DNA of 64,000 nt from Hydractinia symbiolongicarpus (taxonomy: Eukaryota > Cnidaria > Hydrozoa > Anthoathecata > Hydractiniidae), in NCBI RefSeq assembly GCF_029227915.1, contig NC_079883.1, positions 13,516,001-13,580,000 of the forward strand, given 5' to 3'. Under the pieces are notes generated by a model that saw only the letters and a program-made list of their open reading frames with translations, was not told the origin of the DNA and did not search any database. The translations under genes and the position numbers were made by a program. How positions within the stretch are numbered: the stretch's first letter is position 1; each line of letters starts with the position of its first letter. Positions 10,736-22,840 of the stretch are shown one piece after another.

Positions 10736-13700
10736 CTAAAAAATATCACACATGTTAATTTAGCTCAAATTAAGTTTCTTGTGTTTAAAGGGACTACGAA
10801 GCGATGATTCAATAAGCTTAATCTCCGCAATTTATCGAATAAATCATGGATATACAATATATGTATGGAACTTTTGTCATTTTTAGCTATATACGTTTTC
10901 ACCGCCATTGGCTTGACTTTTGTGTAAGCCACTAAAGTCGAAAACCAACAGCCGTTTAGTAGACCCTTTAAGGCAAACACAATTTTACACTCAGGCAACA
11001 GAGTCAGGCAACGTTAAACTTTCGCAGTGTAATAATAGCAACAACAAAATCCGATATGTAGAAGAAAAAAAAAAGAGATGAATTGGTTTTCTATAGCAAT
11101 GATCGCGATTTTATCTTTATTCATACAACCAGTAACTTCATTTTTAGTAGTATCATTATGTGAGTTTTGCATATTTCCCTGCAACGCTAGTCCGTTGCTA
11201 TAACAGGCTATCACAGCATTAAGCTGTCGTTAAAATTTTAATTCTATAACAGCAATTGCGATGGAATCTCACCCAGATTTTAGAATAAACATTTCTCCTT
11301 TTTTTCCGAAATAAAGACTGCCAAAATTTCTATTTATAAAAACAGCAAACAAACAAGGAAATGATTACAAGAACTGAAGTATAAGAAAAACTAAAGCATT
11401 TGTTGTTTACTTCGACACAAAGTTCGTTCGTTTTCTTTTGTTGAAAACACGAACAAATTAGTAGATTGTCAATATCCTTGTCAAGCTTGACGTCTGACAA
11501 AATTAGCAGAATAACAGGATTACCACACATGCACACAGCCTTAAAAACAACAAACAAAAAAAAGCAAAGAAGATATGTGTTCTTACAAAAAAGGAAATTC
11601 ACAAATTGCTTAGAGACACAGAAGGAGATATTAAAACACGAGACGCCGTTCAATTATTAAACACCCATGCTTGTTTTAAACATTCCAGAGTCTGCGAGAA
11701 ACAAAAAGCTTATCTTATGACTACTAAGGTCTTTTAATATCAGTATTCATGGAGATAAGATTAAAAATTCTCAACTAAGGAACTATTCGATGTTTATGTT
11801 GATGTTGCCAACGGTGAAAAGAAAGCACTTTTGGCCATACATCGTAATCTTAAAACGAGAAAACAAAATAACAAAAATATGGTTAACCATGCAGCAACAA
11901 AATCAACCAGGCGGTCTCATGGTTGGTTTTGATTTAATTAACATAAATTAACATCAATTAACATAAATAAGAGATATTCCACTTGTCAAAAAGTATAATA
12001 TATTAATTAATAAGACAATAACAACAAACAAAACAACAACAACAAACTCAAATGTTGATGAATAATAAATATATTTATACATATTATACATTTGAGTTAC
12101 AGATGATTATTCTTCAGCATCTGTTTAGGTTAGTTAACTATCAACAAAATAGACGTCCAACGTAAGATGTTGAAGCGAATCAATTTTCAATGAATTATAA
12201 AATCTGAATGCCTAACGCTATCATGGTAATCCGATAGCATCAAACTTAGCAAACAGATTTCCTATGACGTCATTGATTGGTTGTAGGTAGTGTTAGTGAA
12301 GCCGTGGCTAGTTTTTATGAGCCCTAGCAATACATGGGTGGAAAGGGAAACTCATGTTACAGTACTTCTGGATAAAAATTGACATCATTTGAAAACTTTT
12401 TAGTCTGCAAAATTAGAATGGTTGCTAAGTCAGCTGTCAATCTCTGTACTGCGAATCCACACAACAATTCTATCATCTGCCGCGCAGGAGTGTCTAATTT
12501 TGAGTGGTCTAGTACTAAGTTTTGTATAAGCCAGGTTGCTTAAAAATGTATTTTAATTAATCCATATTTATTATCGACAATTTACGTTAAGTGGAAATCT
12601 GCCTTTTTATTTAACATCTCACATAAAAGGCGTTAGAAAGGTGCACCAAATTAGGCGCCAAAATGGGTGCTAACTCACAAACACTTACAAGAAGAAAATA
12701 ATAAAGATTTTTACCTACTTTGGCGCTATAAAAAAATTCTCCACATTTCTATATTCATGTTTAAGAGAGCTCTCTATCTTCCTTAAGACTTGTAAACAGA
12801 AAGTTATAAAATCTTAATGTTTATCACTTAAAAACAAGCAAAATATGATTTTAAAAATAACTACAAAAATGCATGCTTTAGCTCATCTATTTTTTAACTG
12901 ATAACATTTTTATATTGATTGAACCATAAAAATACACGAGAGAATAATTGTATACAAGCTTTTTAATTCATTATTATGTAATATTTATAAAGACCTTTTT
13001 AAACAAATCTGAGCTTCTTTTTGAAATCAAGTAAAAGAACATGTGTAAATATACTAGGCAAATATACTGTTTTTTTCCATTAATTGCGACCTGCATAACT
13101 TTTGTTTTGGTTTCCAAGACCGCGAAAATGTCACGTGGTATCGCGGATTAAAAAGTTTAAAAATGGTAGGCATTAGATGAAGTGGACCAATTTTGATTTA
13201 TAGCTATAAACTTAAATAAAAATAACCGAGAGCTCTGAAAGACTTGTAAAATACATTTACTTAATTGCTCGTGGTTGCGATCTTTGAAAATCCACCTTTT
13301 TCCCCATAAATGTCATGTCCAGGGTTGTAGTTGCTACCAAATTGGGTTACTTATTTTGGAGCGATGTAACAACCCAATTAAGAAAATTTCAAGATATCTT
13401 TTATATGAAATTCATGAATAGATGGGCATTCGAAGAAGTATGCTGAATTTCGTGGACTTAGAAGAGTGCTTGCTTTGATGTTTTTGTGAAAATGTTTTGT
13501 CAACAAAGCAATATCAGTATTGAGAATGAATTTATTGTTGTGTTTAGTATACAGTGTTATGTTTAGTATAGACTCTTGGAAATTCTTACTTTGCTCCTAT
13601 TTATTTTAGTACTAGGATAAAATCACTTTAAAAATAAAAGATAGTGAATATCTGTCAATAATGTCAATAACGTCAAAAAAATACCTTAGGGAAATCTAGG

Positions 13701-14938
13701 AGGATACAAATCCTTCTAAATTTTAATTTTTTTTTAATTTTTGGAAGCACTAATTTTCGTAAAGTTGTAATACTCAAAAGTATTATCAATTTCGCGAAAA
13801 TTAGCTCCTGCGGAAACTATTGAAAAATTCGCTATTCACGAAATTCGCGAAAATAATAGATGCGTGAATTCTAAATTCTGAGTGTTTGTTGTAATGTCTC
13901 TTAAAAAGTAATAACGGTATAAGCTGAGAAAAAGATTCGCGAAATTCTTTTTTCGCGAAATTCGCGAAAATTAAAGAAAATAAAGCAATTTAAAAATTAC
14001 CGTAAAACCTCATTGACGTTTTTTAGTACTACCTTAACTTGAATAAATTTCGCAAAGATTAATTTTCGTGAATTATATTCATATTCGCGAATTATATCCT
14101 AGAGAGTTCAATTCGAAAAAATAATTCTTTGCGAAATAACTAGAAATGACTTTTGTGCCAAAATTAACCTAAGTATTCGCGAGAATTAATTAATTTAAGG
14201 TATTTATTTTTTTGGTTGTAACCTTGACGTTTGTTTTGTAATTCTATCATATTTTTAATTTATAGCTGGCATAAACCGCAAATTTATAATTCGCTAATTT
14301 TACTTCAATTACATGCTGTGAATTCGAAAAATATTTTGGTTTTAAATGTAGGCTATACTACGCCTGATTTTAAATTTAGAATCAAAATAAAAAAGGATCA
14401 TAAAATATTTATCGGAGCTTAATAAACAAAAAATATTTATCAAGCAAGTTTTGTTGTTGTGTTTTTTAACAATTTTTATCTTCTTTGCCACAACAAGTTA
14501 TAGATCTTAGAGATTGTCAATTGTCAACACTTTAAGGTGCGCCACTGCATAATCCCTATCTCATCCGCAGAGCTTTTTTGTCTTTCTCACAATCTCGGAC
14601 AGATCAGGAAGAGAAAAAGTAGACAAGAACAAATATAGCATAAAATAAATTGATTGTTAGAAATATATAATTTCTCAGTAATGTTACTATGACGTCACCA
14701 TTTTATTTTCTAAAAAAAAATACTTGTTTTCGCCGCTGACCATTAAGTCGATTGAATTGCTTTGCAGTGAATTTTGCTTGCTAAATGGCTCCCATGTTAT
14801 TAGTCTTTATAACATTACCTTTTGCGACAATACAGAAAGTGAGTAGAAACAAAAATTTTTTTTCTAGGATTATAATTAGCGACACAGTCGCTATGGTAAC
14901 TCCCAAAATGGGGCTTCATTTATTTTCATGAACAGTTG
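10736..14938. other. Gene-poor AT-rich stretch
   Basis: Probably includes the promoter and 5' untranslated exon of the minus-strand gene ending at 10735, not resolved. 13720-14190 is rich in degenerate TTCGCGAAAATT / AATTTTCGCGAA motifs, which recur at 7680-8110 and 25610-25740 and look like an old repeat family. The open frames at 11330-11653 and 14231-14422 have no protein-like composition. No gene called. Confidence 0.45.
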
Positions 14939-17246
14939 CAGGGGCGGATCTAGGGTTAGGCAGCCTAGGCAATTGCCCAGGCCTAGTTTTGTGAACTAGA
15001 AAAAAAATTCTCTATAGATAGAATAATCTATAAATAGATAAAATAATTAAGCAGGTAGACACTAAAAGTTATTAATTCTTTCTGTTCTCTAAGAAATCGA
15101 TGTATACAGTATGAGATATAATTAAACGTCAAAGGATTCTACCTCGTCCCACCGCCAAATTTATACGCTTAGCATATACTTTTTTATTGTGATTGTCCTT
15201 AAGAACTTTGACTTTGTGGGAACTTTTAAACAGTGCATTTTATATGCAACATCCCACTGCTCATTTTAAAACTTTTAAGAACACGAGAAGATCTCTTTGA
15301 CTTTCCCATGTTACTTTTAATTGTAATAATATTGCTAAAAACAAAAGAATGAAGCAATACCTAATCTAAGAATAGTCCAAGTTTGTTTTATAATATTTCT
15401 TATTCTCATCTTGCTGAGCAATACATTGATATAATTTTGTTTTAGGATAAGATATTTTGATGTCACCCTGGTACCTAAGATGAATATTCTTCTGACAATG
15501 AAAATCACCATCAATTAAAAGAACACAGATTTGTTAATCCTTATAATATTGGAAAACTGTAAACAATGGATATATATCTGGTATAATCCACAAAGTTGTG
15601 TTTCATAAGAGGAACAAAGAAGGTGAAAAAAATCAATCAAAATAACTTGTATTTTGATGTCACCCTGGTACCTATGATGAATATTCAAGTAAATAACACA
15701 GAAGATTTGTTCTGAATCCTTATAATATTGGAAAACTGTAAACAATGGATATATATCTGGTATAATCCACAAAGTTGTGTTTCATAAGAGGAACTAAGAA
15801 GGTGAAAAAAATCAATCAAAATAACTTGTATTTTGATGTCACCCTGGTACCTATGATGAATATTCAAGTAAATAACACAGAAGATTTGTTCTGAATCCTT
15901 ATAATATTGGAAAACTGTAAACAATGGATATATATCTGGTATAATCCACAAAGTTGTGTTTCATAAGAGGAACTAAGAAGGTGAAAAAAATCAATCAAAA
16001 TAACTTGTATTTTGATGTCACCCTGGTACCTATGATGAATATTCAAGTAAATAACACAGAAGATTTGTTCTGAATCCTTATAATATTGGAAAACTGTAAA
16101 CAATGGATATATATCTGGTATAATCCACAAAGTTGGTGAAAAAAATCAATCAAAATAACTTGTGAATATTCAAGTAAATCATAGAAATGATTTTCACGTA
16201 AAACATATACAGATCGAAACAAGAATTGCATGTTAAAAAACGTTCTGTTACAGACTGTAAACTAACAAAATGTCATGTCAACTTATGGATATGAGTAGGA
16301 TTTGTATATATGTTGCTTTTTATATGAGAATCTTCATAATTGGCTTATAGTTACTAAAACTTTCTTAAAGATTTTACAGTATTAAAATATTTTTTAAACA
16401 TAGTTGACAGGGACATGTAAGGGTAAATAATATGAGACATCTTAAATGTTTTGATGTTATTTTTCTAATTTCTAACTCTTTTCTGGCTTAATAAACTGCC
16501 TTTCTCTTGTGGGAATTTCATAGCATTAAAATTAATGCTTAATAGAAATTGGTGCAAAACTACACCAGTAACCCTAATGCTAAACTGTATTAACATATAC
16601 TTTTTGTACACGTTTATTATATGTTGCGATCTTACACTGTAAGTCTAACTGGAAATCTTTCATTCTTTTATATGCTGGTTTTCTTTGTGCATTTGCAGGT
16701 TGTTACCACAGACTATAATTTTCCAAACAATATTTCTACGTTGCACTACTGTTGACTATCTATTCCTAAAATTGTCTTGTAATGTAATTTTTTGTTGTAT
16801 TGTTAGTTATTAGACTTATTGCATGTTTTGAAATGAAGCAAATCCCCAACTTATTACTTGTACTCGTATTATGTGCGCAAAACGAAAAAAGATGCTAAGA
16901 TACTTAATACCAACATGTGATTCAAAGAAATTATGGAAACGCTAACCCTGTTTCAAATCGAATTTGCTAACCAGACGCATTTTCCATCCGCATGTTTTAA
17001 CAAGGATAAAGTGGTAAAACTACGGGGGTTACTGTTATTTGTTTGGCTATAAAGAAACTTTCGTTTCTAATCTAGAAGGATTCTTAATAACTAAAAACCT
17101 TACTTTTGGGAAAATTTTAGTTCCTTTTACAGCAAAAACACAAAACGGCCGATTTACCTCGTACAACACCACAACCCTTGACATTACTTTGCCAAAAAAT
17201 CTATGAAATTTTGCCTAACCAGAAAAAAATCCTAGATCCGCCCCTG
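14939..17246. mobile_element. Non-autonomous hAT-type element (copy A) with internal minisatellite
   Basis: Terminal inverted repeats CAGGGGCGGATCTAGG (14939) and CCTAGATCCGCCCCTG (ending 17246) are of the type seen on non-autonomous hAT elements. A short AGTTGC direct repeat flanks it (14934-14939, overlapping the first base of the element, and 17247-17252). A clean 8-bp duplication cannot be read, so the superfamily call is tentative. About 2.3 kb with no transposase. The interior holds a 179-bp tandem array (15451-16190). A diverged copy lies inverted at 57366-58960. Confidence 0.7.
15451..16190. repeat. 179-bp tandem repeat within the hAT-type element
   Basis: The motif TTGATGTCACCCTGGTACCT recurs, with its TGTC starting at 15461, 15658, 15837 and 16016. 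Spacing is 197 bp for the first, diverged unit and then 179 bp twice; the last unit is truncated near 16190. Later units are almost identical. Because 179 is not a multiple of three, the open frames seen on the minus strand over the repeats are by-products. The inverted copy at 57366-58960 carries only one unit, so the array expanded inside copy A. Confidence 0.9.
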
Positions 17247-17438
17247 AGTTGCGAATTGGAATAGTCCCAGCTTAGTTTACTGTTAAACTGTAAAAAACTA
17301 AAAAAACGAACCTTAAATATTTATCTCCATGATTTTAGTATTTGATGGTCCTTTCATTTGTTTCGCTATTGGAAGACTTTCCGAAATTCAGTATTGACAA
17401 AATAATTTAGAAAAATAAAGATAATGGGCATTGTTTAA

Positions 17439-18762
17439 CCCTTTCATTACCTGATACCCGCTGGGCGGGGGATAAAAACCCCTTATTTTTTCCCTGATAC
17501 CCGCCCGGCGGGGGATGGAAAAAATCGGATTTGTAGCTAAAGGCTCAAGGCCATACCCCTAAAACCACGCGTAAGAACAATGTAGAATAAATTATCTTTC
17601 ACGGGCTCGAAACCCGATGTGATTTGAAGTATTATTTCTAGAGTTATGAAAATTTAAATTTTCCACTTCAAGATGGCGCCAAGGAAAAATTTTTATCGAG
17701 ATATAGATGAAATAGTGGACTTTGTGACTAATGATAATGATGGTGGAGATGAAAATATACTTGAAACAGATTCAGAACTTGACAGTGATTGGGAATATGA
17801 TGATGAGGGGCCTGTTACAGACACTACAGATGAAAGTTTTCTGCCAAATTTACAACAACAAAGAGATGACCAGCAGGACATTGACAACATAGACGCTTTT
17901 CATGATGAAATAAACACCCCAGCGACATCTGAAATGCCACATAATGATGAGGTAAACAATATTCCAGATACCTTTGAGGATGATATACCTAATGCCCTTC
18001 CCAGTGATTCACCTCATGCAGTGCCGCCAGCGCCAGCAGCGCCGTCGGTTGAAAGTGAAAGTGAATCTGCTGTCGAAAGTGAAAGTGTTACGACGGAAGA
18101 CTCAGATTATGAACCATTATCCAAAATTGTACGTGGAACAGTTAGAAGAGGTAGAGTAAGAACTAGAGGTGGTGTCCGAAACAATCAAAACATTGCTAAT
18201 ACAGGTGGAGCTGGTCCATCATGTACCGGCAGAAGTAACAATAACAATAACGACCGTATATTGAAGTATATCTAATTCTGCTTTGAATCAACCATGATTC
18301 AACTCTTTTTTTCTGTGTTTTGCTGTCATATTACGAGTTACTGTTTGCACATGCGTTTTTTACCGCTTTCAGGCTTTTTTCTAAAATATGCGTAAATTTA
18401 GGACCGTTCATTTTTTTTTTCTGAAACTTCATCAAGTTATTAGTTATAAAGTATATTTACAAGATTTGTAGAAATTATTTGAAAAAAAAGTGAAAAAATA
18501 TTTTTCACGGACCTTCTAATTCAAAATTTCCGGATTTTTTTATTTTCCGCCTCCGCCATTATTGTTTCTCGTACGCACCGAAAATAAAATTTTGAAAATA
18601 TTTTTTTATTTTCTAGTGGAAAAATATATAACAAGAAAAGGATCCAAATTTGGTGAAGTTTCAGCCATTGGTTTAGAAGTTATGGCACTTTAAAGAACAT
18701 GAGGCAAAATTCATTTTTTTTGCTCCGGGAAATTGGAGGGTTTTTGTCCGGTAATGTAAGGG
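17439..18762 (+). mobile_element. piggyBac-type element with TTAA target duplications
   Basis: Flanked on both sides by TTAA (17435-17438 and 18763-18766), the piggyBac target. Terminal inverted repeats are CCCTTTCATTACC (17439) and GGTAATGTAAGGG (ending 18762). Two copies of a GATACCCGC-GGCGGGGGAT palindrome lie next to the left end (17453-17516). Length is 1,324 bp. It encloses a 200-codon acidic reading frame (17673-18275), but the DDD catalytic domain of piggyBac transposases is absent. It is therefore an internally deleted, non-autonomous copy. Confidence 0.85.
17673..18275 (+). CDS. Acidic N-terminal remnant of a piggyBac-type transposase
   Basis: An intact 200-codon frame inside the TTAA-flanked element. 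It begins MAPRKNFYRDIDEIVDF, continues through a long Asp/Glu/Ser-rich segment (DSELDSDWEYDDEG and a VESESESAVESES run), then an Arg/Gly-rich basic stretch (RGTVRRGRVRTRGG), and stops after ILKYI. PiggyBac transposases typically start with such an acidic disordered region, but the catalytic core and C-terminal zinc finger are missing here. Whether it is still translated cannot be judged; it may simply have survived because the element is young. Confidence 0.6.
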   Translation: MAPRKNFYRDIDEIVDFVTNDNDGGDENILETDSELDSDWEYDDEGPVTDTTDESFLPNLQQQRDDQQDIDNIDAFHDEINTPATSEMPHNDEVNNIPDTFEDDIPNALPSDSPHAVPPAPAAPSVESESESAVESESVTTEDSDYEPLSKIVRGTVRRGRVRTRGGVRNNQNIANTGGAGPSCTGRSNNNNNDRILKYI

Positions 18763-19191
18763 TTAAAGTTGTTTTAAAATTTTTAACTATTTTCATTGCC
18801 TGGTGGAAAAATTTTCACCAAAACATAACAAGAAACATTTTTACATCCATAAAATCCATTATTGAACTGATCTTTTCGAAGGGCTCAGTATTGCTTTTTT
18901 TAAAAGCTGCATTCCCAATCTTTCATTAGTGGATTTTTTAAAGAATTTAAAGCTTAATTTTAAGTGATAAAAATTGTTGAGCATTTGTTGTACAACAGTC
19001 ACCTTTTCGACTTTACTAGAAACACGTGTTGTGCAACAAAGCGGCAGAAGGTATATTACAAAACAAATGTTGTAGAGAGTTTGATAACAAATACAGATTC
19101 CATTTCATCCATTTAGTTTAAGCTTGTCACAAAAGTAGAATGGTTACTGCACTTTCTCTAAAAAACGCAGTGGCGTTTATTGAAAATTTTT

Positions 19192-19300
19192 AAAGGGCGG
19201 CGTTAATGAGAGGGCGGCGATAATAAGAGGGCGGTGTTAATTAGAGGGCGGCGTTAATTAGAGGGCGGCGTTAATTAGAGGGCGGCGTTTATTATAAATT
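19192..19300. repeat. 17-bp GC-rich tandem repeat
   Basis: About six tandem copies of GAGGGCGGCGTTAATTA with minor variants (for example CGATAATAA, TGTTAATTA). Strikingly GC-rich compared with its AT-rich surroundings. No coding potential. Confidence 0.88.
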
Positions 19301-21963
19301 TTCGGCTAAATGTGTATTAGAGGAAATATAGTATGCGACAGATGCTTACATGTATATGAAAATGCTTAGCTTTGATTTGCTGTATCTTGGCGAAAAACAT
19401 AAATTTTGAACTGAAATTTTAAAAGATTGGAGTAGATTTAGTCGTTAAATAGAAAAAATATTTTTACGAGTTTCCAATTTCGGACTTGTCAGGGGGTTTG
19501 CACGCTAACTGCATAAATACAGGAATGGATGATATAAACAATATGATAAGATGCACCCAAGTGGAACCCAGGTATTTACCAATCTCATCCCCAGAGCTCT
19601 TTGAGATAAACCTTGAAAATGTAGGTAACGTAAGTTAATTATTGTAGCTTTGGAGATTAGAAATTTTTTTAAATATGGAGCGTATCGTGTTTTTTACATA
19701 CATACAACCCTTTAATGCCGCACCCAAATGCTCAAAATTAAATAAACATAAAAGCGGAATATTGATACACATATTGAGAATGTTTCACTACAAAAAAGCT
19801 TCCTACAAAAATCATGCGCAATATGAGCATTCTTTATAATTTTTTTCAACAAAAACATCGTTACCTTTAGTTATTTTTTACACTTTTTTCTTCATTCTTT
19901 TTCCTTCCTTAACACATTCAACAAAATCACAGTCAATGATTGAATATTTATAAATTTTCATTCATGTGTAGATATTCACAACAGGTTACATTATTTTAAA
20001 CACGAAACAAACTTTCTGCTGATATGACAACGATTTAAAACATTTATAGTAAAGAAAAAAAGTTTAATTAATAAATAATAAATTATAAGCAAATGCTATA
20101 TCTCTTTAGTTCAAGGACCTTTAGCGAAGTAGACCTGTCTAAAGAAAGACTTCAGCTCTATTGATCATAAACATTTACGTCAAAGTTGTTGAAGAAATTT
20201 AATATAAACAACATTGATTGTTTTCTTACGCCGCTACTACGACTTGTTACTAACTGATTTTCGACTTACTTTAAAAACTGCAAAGCCTCCTTATACATCT
20301 CATTGTTTTTTTTTTGTTTCTTGAAAAAAAAAAACTACATAAACAAATTTTCGTTCTCAAACGTGTTGGTAAAAATACTTTGAGCTTTTATATGGTTAGG
20401 TACCTGTTCCTTATTAGGCTATGCGAAATGTGAGGTTGGAATCTTTTTCTGTATTGTTTTGAAAAACATTCAGAGCACGACACGAAGCAGTCCATCTTGA
20501 TACATGCAGGGCTTAAACACACACATATAAATAAAAACTTGTACCCTTGTATCATTATTAGAATTAGGGGTTGTTAGTAAACATCTGGAACACCCGCCCT
20601 CACCCTCTTTCTACGATGCCCACTTAATATCGAAATAATAATTACAGGGCCGTGAGTAATTATTGAGTTATTAACCTCCTGAATAATGCATTTTATACAT
20701 GTAACTCTCTCCTTATATTACGTAGTTTTTGTGGAGGGTGGGAGAAGGCGTGGCCTCCCTCCCTTCATCCCGATGCTACAACCCTGTAATTATGATTGAT
20801 ACAGTATCACCATATTTAACCTTCGCTGGGCATTTTTTCCTTATGACAACCTTAATCCTCTTATAACGGTTAAGGCAAGAGACCCTGAAAGGAATGGAAC
20901 ATATTTTTTGGTGTTAATCAACTTCCGGCACATGGAAAAGCAAATTAACAAAAATAATATTATTTTTCAGTAGGATTTATCGGGATGACGGTTCAACACT
21001 GTCTAATTTTGTCGCCAAAGCAAAAACAGATGTTATTCAACACAACTGTCAAATTACATAAAAGATATTAGCTGTATTGGAATGCATTTATGGTACTAAT
21101 ATGGTCAGATTAATTATGAAATTCTCTATCTATCTTATCAGACTATATTTTATTGTTTCACACAATTTTTATCCGTGCACAATATTTCATTAACATATAA
21201 CAAAAGCCATTTGAGAACCTCACAATAAAACCGCATACATATTTTCACCATTGTCACAGCTATTGTAACAAAGAGGAAACGTTAAAAATATGATCTTGTC
21301 AGCGACTGAATGCTGTACAATAGTCGTCGGTAAGCAACGCAGTGACGTCAAAGAAGCTACCTCAAACTTTGATAGTAAACACTTCCCAGGGTCGATCTTT
21401 AGTGTAACCACATAATCGAAATTTTATGAATAGGACGCACCCAAAATGTTTTACCGTTACCGTAACGCCCATAGAAGTGAGGAAGAACACTGTCAAAGTT
21501 CAAATGCATTAAAATTTATTTATGATGATATTTAAAACCGCAATTTCTACTCGTGACGTCAATCCCTGGCGGGAAACAAATCTAACGGTGAATGAATAAT
21601 TAAAACTTTGTCAAAGTTGTTGATTTTTTCAATGTTGGCAAAACAGAACCTATTTTAATAATATCCGGGTGTTTACACAGCCAATGAAGGTGTGCAGCAG
21701 CGCTCGCAAAGTTCAATATGGCTATATATATAAAATGACAGACAAGCCGAGCTGAAAAACTGAGTGCTCTACCGGAGCAGCGCAAAAAGTTTTGACAAAA
21801 TCTCTACCTCTATCTCAAAGTCAAAAAAAGTTTATCCATGAAAAACCTTTTTTTTCGTTAAATTTTTAAACTGAACTTAGTCAATATTATGAAACAAGGA
21901 AATTATAAAGAATTTTTTTTGGTAGGTAACAAGACACATATTTCTTGGTAAAACAGTACTTGC

Positions 21964-22031
21964 CAACCTCATCCCCAGGGCTGTTATAACGGAGCCTTTT
22001 TGTCAGAATATCAACGCGTATAAGGAGGTTG
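21964..22031. mobile_element. 68-bp MITE with CAACCTC ends
   Basis: Begins CAACCTCATCCCCAGGG and ends AAGGAGGTTG. It is flanked by AGTACTTGC (21955-21963) and AGTACTACC (22032-22040), a 9-bp target duplication with two mismatches. Same family as 4631-4727. Confidence 0.6.
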
Positions 22032-22735
22032 AGTACTACCTATGAAAAGTTGACTCATTGCTGTCTTGAAAAAGTTATATTTTTTCAAACAAATGTTTTG
22101 GAAGTTGCAAAAATTTGGTCTAGCTATTTATTTGTAAAGTAGTGATAGAAAACACAGATGAATTTAGACAAAATCTTCTAACGACAAAAACAGCGTCACC
22201 AATGACGACAAAACCGCGACGACGACGATAAAAGAACGACGTCGATTACAACGGAAACATAACAATATCGAATAAAATATTTCAATAAAAAAAAGCACAA
22301 AATAAAACAAATCAAGAAACAAAATGGTAGCTAACTACTTACAATGATTTCTTGCAACCTGTCCAAACAGGCAATGAACATGTTGTGGAAATGACTAATG
22401 AACTGGTTGTTCGTTAAAATATTTAAAGCAGTAGAAAATGTTTTTTTCAAACAAGATCTTCTTTTCATTAATAAAACATTTATTTCACACTGTATTATCA
22501 AATGTGCATTTAGAGAATATAATAATTGTTGTAAGACGATTTGTTTTAAATTAATAACGCGCATGCGCAGATACTTGGGGTACTGGTATCGAGTTAGGCA
22601 TGGTCTTTTGAAGCATACTTAAGTGCAGATATTTGGTAGTTTGATTTTAATGTCCTATCAATGCACCAATTTGTGCATTGACCGAATGAATTTTCCCTTG
22701 AACAAGAGCCAACAGGTCATCCTTGTCACTAGGGT

Positions 22736-22840
22736 TCTCACCTTCGTCCCCAGGGTTTTTTGCCTAATAGATGACGGTGTTATGTCAAAATAGGCAAAAA
22801 ACCCTGGGGAAGAGGGTGTGACCTCCTAATTTTTTTTGTT
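22736..22840. repeat. MITE with long inverted repeats (same family)
   Basis: CACCTTCGTCCCCAGGGTTT and TTTGCCT on the left mirror AGGCAAA and AAACCCTGGGGAAGAGGGTG on the right, so it folds into a near-perfect hairpin of about 27 bp around a short centre. No clear flanking duplication. Confidence 0.6.

Noticed and set aside
11330-11653. 107-codon minus-strand Cys/Phe-rich frame
   Set aside because: Composition follows from T-rich sequence; it has no ordered cysteine pattern and no supporting exon signals.
15515-16231. Series of similar 60-88 codon minus-strand open frames
   Set aside because: They are copies of one another caused by the 179-bp tandem repeat; the period is not a multiple of three and no family features are seen.
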